A stretch of 64,000 nt of DNA. Source: Athripsodes cinereus. Lineage: Eukaryota; Arthropoda; Insecta; Trichoptera; Leptoceridae. A program made the translations under genes and the position numbers. Location of the stretch: positions 25,252,299 through 25,316,298 of the forward strand of contig OX388329.1 in the NCBI GenBank assembly GCA_947579605.1. The letters are read 5' to 3'. Of this stretch, positions 31,881-41,405 are shown piece after piece (within the stretch, counting starts at the first letter, position 1; each line of letters begins with the position of its first letter). Below the pieces are notes generated by a model. That model was given only the letters and a program-made list of their open reading frames with translations, ran no database searches and was not told where the DNA came from.

Positions 31881-33652
31881 TATAGTTTTTTTATTTGAAA
31901 TTATAAAACCGTGTTTTTCTCTTTCAATTTCTTTTAGTAGCTGACATCGGCAGAATTAATAATGTCATATAAATACCAATAATAATCAGTACCTACATAT
32001 TCAACATAAAGGTAATAATTATATGTACGACATTTTTGTATATAATTAAAACATATTACCTACACAGAATATACCCATGAATGACGGTGAGTACATATTA
32101 TATTTATATACAATACACATCACAATTATTAAATTATATTAGTGTGTGGTATAGTGAAAAAGCAATTGTTTTTGTAATACATACATTATTTATGTATTTC
32201 ATTGTTTTGTACTATTGTATGTACATAATATTATACTTATTATGCTGCTACTACGAGTATTAAAACAGTGAAGTGTGGGTTTCCTATGAATGTTAAAAGT
32301 ATGCAACTATCTGAGTTGATGGAGATGTTCAAACTTTTTGTGTGCCATAATGAACCTTTGTTGATATTTCTTAAAATATTTTGTTTTCCTTTTTCTTCAT
32401 AATTTGTCATCCACCGTAAGTATAACAATAAATTAATCACGAATTTGTTTATTTTTAATTTGGATGAAACCCCAATATATTTTATACAATTTGAATAAAA
32501 TTGGGAATATATGTCAAGTGAATAGGTATATAATTATTTTTTTATTAAATTTTGTTAAAGATTGTCATTAAATTTATATTGTATGTAACATGCTTTATTC
32601 GCATTTGAAATTTCATTTTTATTGAAATATTGGAATGTTTATTCTTTTCAATTATTTACCAATGCTAATTTTATAATATTTATCAATTTGTATTTTTATT
32701 TAATTTAGCAAAAATAAAATACAAAATCATAAATACACCATATTACGTAATATTTAATGGCTGTCAGAATTGTAGCCAAGACTGCAGAGGACACGACGCA
32801 GCCCACATGGGTTAAGATTTATCAACACACTGAGCCACACGAAAAGTAAAAGTAAGATCATCGTTCCTATATTAGGTCAATAGAAATTAAATAAAAAAAA
32901 TCTTCACAATTTCCCTTAAAGAAATAAACAAAAAAGACATCAATTCTGAAAACCCTGATTTTCAGGTAAATTAGATCAACCAACACTCTTTTAATGTACC
33001 TAATAAGTACCTACCTTTTTATTTTATTTTTATTTATTTATATATTTATTCTTTTAGCACATCATCATTATATAACAGTGTTAACAAAACAATTTTTGAA
33101 CATCGTCATGGGTCTAATTATTTTCATATCGATCTATGTCGCGCCACTAAGATTCACAACATCAATGGTAACATAATATGTAGGTACATAGGTATGAAAC
33201 AAGTAGATATTATTATTCTATAGTAATTATCACTTAATGAATATATAAAAATATTAATAGCAGTCTCTCTTTCTGTATGATGGAGTCGTATATATTTAAT
33301 ATAATATTGTGTATACTCACCTTTGCATCGTTCTAATGTTATTTAGTTAGATATTATTATTATATTCGTTTTGTTTCTTTTGTTGGACGCTTAATAACTT
33401 ATTTCCTTTAACTATTGTGGGACGAAAGTACCAACATTATGATAATATTATAATCAACTCTTCATGATATTATGCATGAATAATAATTCTCGCATAATGC
33501 TGATTAATAATAACACATATTTCAAGAAATCTTTTAGGTGGTATCAGATATTACCATTCAACAATATCTTTAATATATATTATTGTTTTGAATACTTACA
33601 TATTTCGTTAGCCTTGTATGCATGTAGACTTGTCTTCGTCTTGACTCCATTG
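31881..33652. other. AT-rich sequence with a GC-rich island at 32757-32850
   Basis: The island begins ATGGCTGTCAGAATTGTAGC and stays open for 30 codons to TAA (about 32757-32849). A second frame is open from a possible acceptor at about 32709 to a TAA. Neither reading shows a family motif. The rest is anonymous. Confidence 0.4.
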
Positions 33653-33870
33653 CACTGAGAAAAATACTCACAACGAATCATTGGTAGGTACGTACCTACC
33701 ATCAGATTAGGACCAGAGATAGTACAAACGACTTGTTAGTACGAATCTATAATATCAACTTTTCGCAAACAAATCATTGGTAAATTTACCAACAATTTGT
33801 TTGCGAAAAGTTAATATTATAGATTCGTACTAATGAATCGTTTGTACTATCTCTGGTCCTAATCTAATCA
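33653..33870. mobile_element. Palindromic TA-MITE, right-truncated
   Basis: Starts CACTGAGAAAAATACT and runs to a centre at TTGGTAAATTTACCAA (33778-33793). The right half then mirrors the left: TTTTCGCAAACAAAT pairs with ATTTGTTTGCGAAAA, and AGGACCAGAGATAGTAC with GTACTATCTCTGGTCCT. About 70 bp of the right terminus are missing relative to the copy at 45884-46144. Confidence 0.85.
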
Positions 33871-34349
33871 CTGCGTCTCATGGATGTCTTACAGGTGAAC
33901 TATGGTATTTTTGAGTTGGTATTCCTACACTAGTTATTAACTTATACAATGGTTAATTCTAAAAAAAACTCTCAAAAATTGAGTCGGTCCATCACGGAAT
34001 AATTTGTTGTGTGAAATTTTATTTAATCAAGAATTATTTTATTCTTGCACTAGTCATGGCTAGTTGAGTTAAATAATGCATTTTTATTTTTACAGACTGA
34101 TGTTTGTGTCTGGTTCTTTGGTGTTCAATGTTCCACTACATTACATTACAATACATAAGAAGGATTTCAGTGTTGATATGATACGCAACATCCATAAATT
34201 AACTGTCTGAGTTAATTCAATATAATATTATTATTGTATTGTTATTGATGGTTACTGTAATGAAGATTCTTAAGCTTGGTAAGGATACAATAAACTTGCA
34301 ATTGGGAACATCATAGATTCAAATTATATACATGACAATGCATTCATTT
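33871..34349. other. AT-rich sequence without recognised feature
   Basis: No coding or repeat signal. Confidence 0.5.
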
Positions 34350-34490
34350 CATCGCGGGATTACTCACGGGTTATAGCGGATAAGCTGCAAATAATAAACA
34401 TGTGAGATGTCCTCTCCATGCTATTAAAAGTAAATACTTTCAAGATGGATGGTCCATCGCTGAATTGAAGATGTCAATAGTCTTACATTA
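34350..34490 (-). repeat. Rep-A copy, decayed
   Basis: TCATCGCGGGATTACTCACG, GATAAGCTGCAAATAATAAA, CATGTGAGATGTCCTCTCC, TTCAAGATGGATGGTCCATC and GCTGAATTGAAGATGTCAAT on the plus strand. Confidence 0.65.
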
Positions 34491-34535
34491 GATGTTTTAC
34501 TTGTATATTCTTATACAGTAATTTATAAATGGTAC

Positions 34536-34538
<3 letters not shown>

Positions 34539-34596
<58 letters not shown>

Positions 34597-34740
34597 TTGA
34601 GCTAGTCCCAAACTAAGAAATGAATCTTGTATTATGGGTACTAACACGACGATACACATATACAATGCACTAAATACATTTACATATAACACCCAAATCC
34701 AGGACAATTTGAAAAAGGTCATTCTTCCTTCCATTTGCTC
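34539..34740 (-). mobile_element. SINE-2 copy, 5'-truncated, with 52-nt A tail
   Basis: Reversed: AGGTCATTCTTC at its right edge through CCCATAATACAAGATTCATT and GGGACTAGCTC to an uninterrupted 52-nt A tract (T tract 34539-34590 as written). The tRNA-like head is missing. The long pure tail implies a young copy or tail expansion. Confidence 0.8.
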
Positions 34741-34771
34741 CTTGTGTTTCGAAAAGAAACAGTTAGCTCGA

Positions 34772-34955
34772 TTTGAGATCGTCGGTAGCCTGGGGGTAAA
34801 TTCTCGGCCTCCGGAACAAGGGGTCCGTGGTTCGATCCCATGTGCCGGCAAATTCCCCTTTCACGGCATAAGCTTTTAGCTTAGTGTGAAAGGTGTACAA
34901 GGTTGTATTTGGGTTTATAACAAAACCCAGATATATCTTTATTAAAAAAAAAGAT
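34772..34955 (+). mobile_element. SINE-1 copy
   Basis: ATCGTCGGTAGCCTGGGGGT, GTCCGTGGTTCGATCCCATG, TGCCGGCAAATTCCCCTTTC, GCTTTTAGCTTAGTGTGAAA, CCCAGATATATC and an A tail. It is head to head with the SINE-2 copy to its left. Confidence 0.85.
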
Positions 34956-35271
34956 TGATAAACTGGGTATCAAATAACTTGGAACACTTTAATACCCAAC
35001 AACAATTATAACAATAATAGTAGAATAATTTAAATTTAGTAAAATAAAACGTAGCAGATGTTGTAGAGATAATAAAATACTATTTCTGATCGTTCAGGGG
35101 TATATTCAACCCCATCCCTCTTAGCAAATAAATAAATAAATAAAACAAAACTGTTTCCTATAAAAACACAATATAGGCATATAATAAAAATAATAATATA
35201 GGGCGTTTAAAGATATGTTGTATTCGTAGTGCGATAAGGTCATCAGATAGGGATCTTATATATGTAATTAA
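34956..35271. other. AT-rich sequence without recognised feature
   Basis: No coding or repeat signal. Confidence 0.45.
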
Positions 35272-35350
35272 TAGTGATGGGTCAGACACTAACTAGTACA
35301 TCGTTCTAAAGAAACGGCTCATTCAAAGGGGTCGAATAACTGGGTGTTTT
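35272..35350 (+). mobile_element. Possible hAT-like terminus
   Basis: TAGTGATGGGTCAGACACTA, then GGCTCATTCAAAGGGGTCG. It shares the TAGTGATG start with 20975, 23993 and 46851. No right end or target duplication identified. Confidence 0.35.
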
Positions 35351-35463
35351 TTTCTCAATTTGTATGTCATTTAAACGCTTGTTAGATTTTGGAATATCAA
35401 ATTTTATGTGTATTTTAGAAATTCAAAAATTATAGCGCATAAAAATTATTGAAATAATATCAG

Positions 35464-35642
35464 AGGCCTGAGTTTTTTTTTTCACGTTACGTTTTCGTTC
35501 CGTTAGCGTTCAAATGTAGACGATGTTGCGCCAAAGTGTTAATTTTCGTAACTATTGTGTATCTTAGCAACTTCGTCAATACTCGAACGTTAACGGAACG
35601 AAAACGTTACGTGAAAATGTGTTATTGACTCAGGCCTCAGGT
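35464..35642. mobile_element. Foldback MITE with GAGGCCTGAG termini
   Basis: The arms of about 50 bp pair: GAGGCCTGAG and CACGTTACGTTTTCGTTCCG on the left, and CGGAACGAAAACGTTACGTG and CTCAGGCCTC on the right. The right arm carries a short insertion. The spacer of roughly 75 bp is unpaired. The target duplication is unclear. Confidence 0.8.
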
Positions 35643-36265
35643 ATTAGGATTGACAATATCCCAATGAGACAAAAGATGCATTTTCAAAATATGTTGCATA
35701 TTAGAACAAAAACATTTTTTATCGCTTATTGATGAATAAGATCAGATGCAAACTTTTGATTCAGCTATAGTTTTTTGTGAGTTGTTCCGAATTGTGCAGA
35801 ATATAAAGGCCTTATCCATGATGATCGGCAATCCGGGCAGACCCGATACGGTAATCGTAAAAAAAAAAGACTTTTTACCAATTTTAAAGATCCGAATCAC
35901 TATAAAGACACAAAATAAGACAAATATTGTAATTATCAAAACAAATCTTAAGGAATATTTCCGTAATTTGTCTAATATAAATGCACTGAATCACTCTCTG
36001 ACCAAGACTGTAAATGGACGGACCAATACTAATAATTTATTTATTTTTTAGAAAAAACATACGCCAACAGATCTAATAAATACATTTAGACACAACAGAG
36101 TAAACAATTCATAAGAAACGCTGTGTAGGTACCCCATTACAGGCATCAATGTTAAAAAAGAATAATCAAATTGCAACTGTCGATTAATTATTATTATTTT
36201 AAAAATATCACTCTGCACTGAGACCATAACAGATTTTGGCCAAGGCGATCTCAGCAATATAATAT
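35643..36265. other. Sequence with a 101-codon plus-strand frame of unknown status
   Basis: The frame at 35746-36051 has a stretch MIGNPGRPDTVIVKKKDFLP that is less biased than its surroundings, but I recognise no family. It ends in Asn/Thr-rich AT codons. A shadow minus frame covers the same DNA. I do not call a gene. Confidence 0.35.
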
Positions 36266-36560
36266 AACTACTACTACTATCTACTACTACTACTATACCA
36301 TCACGGCATATCCCACAAGTGGGGTAGCCAGCAGACCAGCTGCATGTAAGAAACATGCAAGCTGTCCTCTTCGTGCCAATATAAAATCAAGACATTCAGG
36401 ATGGGTGGCAAACCTCATCGCTGATTTTAAGATGTACAATGTCTTAATTTTTTCGAACACCTGCCTTTTACAGGACACTCGAAAACTTACAGAGAAGAGT
36501 GGGAGACCAATTCTTTACCGGGTGCTCCACGGGATTCTTTACCGGGTGCTCCACGGAAAT
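36266..36560 (-). mobile_element. Rep-A, best copy (possible non-autonomous RTE partner)
   Basis: The clearest Rep-A copy. On the minus strand it starts near CCGTGGAGCACCCGGTAAAG and passes TCCCACTCTTCTCTGTAAG, GGACAGCTTGCATG and a TACATGC hairpin partner. It ends CTACCCCACTTGTGGGATAT, then GCCGTGATGGTATAG and a TAG microsatellite, seen as CTACTACTACTA at the left edge. It has no ORF, no A/B box and no poly(A). The terminal motif is close to that of RTE-1. A 24-bp tandem duplication (36510-36556) lies at its 5' end. Confidence 0.85.
36510..36556. repeat. 24-bp tandem duplication in Rep-A 5' end
   Basis: ATTCTTTACCGGGTGCTCCA with its CGGG continuation is present twice in direct succession (period 24). 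Other Rep-A copies have it once or not at all. Confidence 0.9.
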
Positions 36561-36587
36561 TGTGTATGCAACGATTAATATTTTGTC

Positions 36588-36665
36588 ATCATCTCGCCAC
36601 TTCCCTTTTGGGGTAGGCAGAAAGGATCAAGTACCACATACATCTATAGATCTCATAGGTCGCGG
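36588..36665 (-). mobile_element. RTE-1 3' end
   Basis: CGCCACTTCCCTTTTGGGGT, AGGCAGAAAGGATCAAGTAC. This is closer to the RTE-1 copy at 47410 (GATCCTTTCTGCCTACCCCG reversed) than to the variant at 14865 and 30540. Confidence 0.7.
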
Positions 36666-38321
36666 TGCATATTTCACCCCAATTAATAAAAAAAAAACCA
36701 CATACACCTATTCTAGCATACACTTTTCGCTTCGTTCACTATTCCCGCGTTTTAACATATTTTAATAAACCGGATCACTAAGATGATTCAAGAAGAGCCA
36801 TCACTATTATTAGTAATAATAATTAAAATTATATTTTTAGTAATGTTTAATATATATGTATGTACGTGGCAATAATATATTGTATGTATATTAAAGTCGG
36901 AAGAAGTGTTGGCGTGTTAGAGGAACATTAACACTATTTACTGTATGTAGTTGTAGTGGTCGTAGTAGACCCATAATATTGTCGATCATTATCTGCAATG
37001 TATCGACGAATAAAAATAATATTAAAATACTAACAATATAATAATTTAGGTAGCACCGCTTTATATTTAGTATTATCATCCATTCTTTCTTGTCGTAACG
37101 TGTAATAGGTACTTACTTGTAATATTATTTTTTATATATTTATTTTCACATCATGCGACTTAAAGCCGTTAAAAAAATATTTAGCAATAAAAATATGAAA
37201 TATTATATGGAATATATTATACTGCATCAATCGTAAAAACAAACGAACAAATTCAAAAACAAATTTAAGAACAGATTTACAAAAATATACAAGTCATGAC
37301 AAATTTTGACATTAGCAAATCACAAATGTAGACCACTAATTATAGACACCTAAGTACCTAATAACAGATCTACTAGGTATACATTTTATTAGTTCTTGTC
37401 CATTTCGAGATGCCGTGTTAAGTAAGAGGCCTCTAGGTAGGGAACTCGAAATTGTCGCATGATTTTACGCAACCATTTTTGAATATTGATTATTAATTTA
37501 TTTGCAATATTTTCGTGATCGAGCATGATATTTTCACTTTTTTTATAATATCGAAATTTGAATTCAATGTTTTAAAAAAAATAAAAAAAAACCAAGAGAT
37601 TCGTGTAGAAATTATCGATTGAAAAACACCTTCCAAAGGCATTTTCAGACAAACATCTAAGAGTCTGCATAAATGATGAAATAAATTTAGTTCCAACGCT
37701 GCTTTCGAAAAATGCTCATTTTTAAATACATATACATATGTATAATATCTTTCTTGAGAAGCATGTAATCTGTTTAAAAATTTTCTATACCTACTAGTTT
37801 TTCAGTCCGTACGTAGTTTCGAAGTTACAATTTGGTGTTAACACCTGTTTAGACGCAATTTTTAGCATAGAATTATGTTCGAACAATTATAAATTAAAAT
37901 TGGGCTGTGAAGTCCTGTTAAGGTCGGCAAAGTTACTTTTGAATTTTGCGAGCTCTCGAATAAATTTTGATATACTTACTGGATTTGTCACTAAATTATA
38001 TATTTATTTTTAAAATACGAAATTATTCGAAATCCAACCTATTCAGTTATTAATGATCTAGTATAGAATAATCGACTTACACCTGCTCCTGTTATTCACT
38101 CTGTTTGTTATTATTAATATCTCTACACTATTTAAAAAATATTATCATTATTAGACACTATGGTCAGTACTTTATTTACTTTTTCTTGTAATAACATTTT
38201 TACTAACGGTCGTTGATCCCGTAAAGCCGTCGATTTGAATAATATTATAATAGAATATCAATGCGTAAATATTTTACAATTTAAATAATTTATTTATTAA
38301 ACTTTTTCTTTTTTGTTCTAG
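36666..38321. other. AT-rich sequence without recognised feature
   Basis: About 1.65 kb with no repeat match. The small minus-strand frames at 36891 and 37493 show no motif. Confidence 0.45.
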
Positions 38322-38423
38322 GTAAGTGCCCGCCGCGCCACTTCAGATGTTTTAAAATAATAACAATTTTATCAAAGGAATATTTTGCCTCGAAAAGTAA
38401 AACAAATCGTCGAGATACTACTG
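38322..38423 (+). other. Candidate 102-bp phase 1-1 exon
   Basis: Preceded by a pyrimidine-rich acceptor (CTTTTTTGTTCTAG, ending 38321) and followed by the strong donor GTGAGT (38424-38429). The enclosed 102 nt are open in the frame that begins after two bases: 33 codons and one base, so both junctions are phase 1 and the length is divisible by three. The reading starts KCPPRHFRCFKI and ends SKSKTNRRDTT. Its 5' third is much richer in G/C than the flanks. I recognise no protein family. In AT-rich DNA a 33-codon opening is not rare by itself; the combination with both splice sites is the argument. It may be a cassette exon of a host gene whose intron spans this window, or chance. Confidence 0.35.
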
Positions 38424-39384
38424 GTGAGTTATAATTATTTTATTTCACACATTTCACCGAAAGGCGGTAATTTTTTTGGAAACGATTCACCGCAAGTCAG
38501 TCAATATTTGAAATACGACTGAATAAATATTCAGACGATTTTTTTTTATTGCGAAAAGTAAACTAATGTATTTTAATTTTTTGGAAGATCTCAAACTAAA
38601 AAAAAGATACCAAATATCTTGGAAATGAGAAATAAAACTCATTACGAAAAGTTTTACAACCTTGTTGACTAAAACATGATAAAGATTAATAAAAATAATG
38701 TAATATTTTTTATACCTTCTGAAATATTTACATATAACAAAACTAAAGTTTGACACTACGTCTTCCTGTACCTATGGGAAGGGAGAGTTGATTTGCCACT
38801 TAAATAATAAGTTGTATTGATCAAATTTAGGGTGAGTGAGGTAAAAGCTATTCGAATGAAGGTGACTTTAAAGGCATGCTTATATAATGTTATACGTTGC
38901 AAGCAGTGGCGAAACATTTTTTGCGAAGCTTTACACTATAGACTAAGGTGCCGTAAATGAAATTTGTAAGTGCATAAAATTATTGAATATAATATGTTCT
39001 TTTATTTCCTGTTTAATATTAAAGTATTGTATATGTGCAAAACCACCTGATGGAAATTGTGAAATTTCTCAATTCTTTAGATTCTTCATGTAATTTAATA
39101 AACAATAATCATTTCTGTTAGTTTTTCAATTTTTTTTAAAACGTTTGTCTTTATCTTCTTCATTTGTTTTGTGGGATTCTCAGAATAGAGTTTGTTTTCG
39201 TTATTTGTATTAGATAACGCCTAAAACGGGATATCTTCGTTTTGTTCGCATTTCTTTTTAATGGCTTACTTATTCCCATTCGTTAGCCAAACGCCTCTTT
39301 CAGAATGTTTGTCTCCAATCTAATGGATATTTATTTTTTTATTTATTTAAAACAAAACATGTCATAAAAATCTACCCAACTGGG
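38424..39384. other. AT-rich sequence without recognised feature
   Basis: The minus-strand frame 38487-38756 is low complexity. No repeat match. Confidence 0.45.
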
Positions 39385-39450
39385 CACGAACTCGAACCAA
39401 GGCAGACCAAATCAGTTTTTAACTTTGTCTCAGCGCTTTAACATTCTTCA
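39385..39450 (-). repeat. Possible decayed tRNA-derived SINE head
   Basis: Reversed, it contains TTAAAGCGCTGAGACAAAG (A-box-like) and CCTTGGTTCGAGTTCGTGCC (B-box-like). No body or tail recognised. Confidence 0.4.
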
Positions 39451-40006
39451 CTTTACTTTGGATTACCAATAAATTGTTATTTATTTTTGTTGATTGATTC
39501 TTTCAGATTCGTTTTGATTAAAGTTGGATATTAATCTTGTGTTACTTGAAAATTTCGTACCTGCAACGGTTACACCGTCACTGCTTATGAGTTTATAAGC
39601 TGGTGTGAAAGTATTTATCGGAATTATAATTTGTCACGTATTTATAAATAAACACTCCTAAAAAGCTCTGGAAATAGCCACGTATTATTTTTTTCCGATC
39701 AATGTTATTTTTAAGTATCAAGCTTTACGGAATCAAATCAAAATAACATCTCTTTTGTTGTTGCACAAATAGAAGGATATAAGATAAACTTGAGACACGA
39801 GTGTTTGATTTACCGAAATAGTTACCTATTAGGAAATAAATGAGAAAATTCAAGTGAATTATATCGACTGCCCAGTTACACAATTTAACAAGTCGAAATG
39901 TCATAAACTCGAGGAATCGCCATTTTGGTAATTTTGATATAGATATTTATATTTTGCTTAAAAAATACAACAGAAAGTGAAATATACTAAATAATGTATA
40001 TGAGTT
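39451..40006. other. AT-rich sequence without recognised feature
   Basis: No coding or repeat signal. Confidence 0.45.
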
Positions 40007-40180
40007 CTTCGGTAGCCTGCAGGTAGAGTCTCGGCCTTCAGAACAAGGGGTCTGTTCGATTCCCCGTGCCGGCAAACTCCCCTTTCACGACACAAGCTTT
40101 TAGTAGCTTAGTGTGAAAGGTGCATAAGGTTGTATTTGGGTTTATAACAAAACCCAGATATATCTTTTTTTTTCAAAAAA
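40007..40180 (+). mobile_element. SINE-1 copy
   Basis: TTCGGTAGCCTGCAGGTAGA, GTCTGTTCGATTCCCCGTGC (B box with a small deletion), CCCTTTCACGACACAAGC, AGCTTAGTGTGAAAGGTGCA and CCCAGATATATC. It carries the duplicated TTTTAGTAGCTTAG variant of the body, like 56393. Confidence 0.85.
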
Positions 40181-41257
40181 TAATAATCGTACTGTTAGAG
40201 GCATTATATTGTCCTTGTTCCGTTCAATAGTCGGTTGAACGAACAATTCGAAATATTTATTAATGGAATTGAAAATATGTACATTATTTTTTTTTCATTA
40301 ATAAATATTATTTTAATATAAAAAGGAAACCGTGTATTTTTTATAGTTATTTGTTTGTGTAATTGATAGAGTGGAGTTGATTCTTTATATTACCAATTTA
40401 ATATAAAAAATCTAAAATTTATATATCAAGATATCTTTATATTTCAAGAAATATACATAAAAGTCCAAAAGTTATTCGGCTTCCCTGAAGTATAACCTTT
40501 CGCCTTCAATGCTATACATTGAATTGTAAATCAGCGGAGTTTCTTCCATTCGCCGGGCTAACCTAATTTTTTTAGCTTAAAAATAACAAGGTGTATAATA
40601 GTATAAGCATTAACAATCTGAGAAAGTTTACAAATATAGACATCACTCTTTCACAACACAACGTTCTTTGACAACGACATCAGATATTTATTTAAGAGCT
40701 GAGTCGCTTTGCATGAATAGGAATGATGCGTTTCCTATATTCCCGAGAGGATTGTAAAAGGCAAATGAAGTTAATGAAGAGTAGATACGCATTTTTTCAA
40801 TATGCGTTAATCGAGTAAAAAATCCGACACTAAGCGAAAACACGTAAGTGAATGAATTTATTACATCCATATACATACCATTACAATATGAATATAATGT
40901 GTTTAAATGGATTAAATATTGTTATTTTAATGTGTTAGCTTGTATTGGTGTAAAATATTATTATTGTTGTTTTTGTGTGTATTTGTGTTTTACACACACA
41001 CAGACAAAGCGCCCTAATGTGGCGCCAGGAGAAATATACATACCTACCTAGATATTTATACTGTTGTATGTTAATATTTGGAATATATTTATAATAATAC
41101 CTACTTGTTTATATTATTATTCTTTAACAATATGTTTTATTACTTTTTTGGGATACCTATATTAATTGTTTTTAACAAAAACATACATCTCAAACACTTA
41201 ACTTGATAATTTTTTATTTTTTATTATTTAAAAGTTACATTGTCTGATAACGTCTTT
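40181..41257. other. AT-rich sequence without recognised feature
   Basis: The opposed frames at 40688-41051 lack motifs. There is an ACACACAC stretch near 40993. Confidence 0.45.
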
Positions 41258-41405
41258 AGGTCAACAATGAGGTTTGCGACCAATCTTGAATTTCTTATTT
41301 TGTTGTAGCATGTAAAAAGGAAGGGACTTGCATATTTATAACATGCATTTTGTCTGCTGGCTGCCCCATTTTTGTAATATGTCATAACGGTCAATAGATA
41401 AATAC
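41258..41405 (+). repeat. Rep-A copy, decayed
   Basis: AGGTCAACAATGAGGTTTGC, GGGACTTGCATATTTATAAC, ATGCATTTTGTCTGCTGGCT, GCCCCATTTTTGTAATATG and TCATAACGGTC. Confidence 0.65.

Noticed and set aside
34483..34851. 122-codon minus-strand frame
   Set aside because: It reads through SINE-1, SINE-2 and the T tract (poly-Lys); purely a product of repeats.
35746..36051. 101-codon plus-strand frame as a gene
   Set aside because: Reads into Asn/Thr/Ile-rich AT codons and has no recognisable family; the opposite strand is also partly open.
36499..36765. 88-codon plus-strand frame with a repeated FFTGCST motif
   Set aside because: The repeat comes from the 24-bp duplication inside Rep-A; the frame runs across Rep-A and an RTE-1 3' end.
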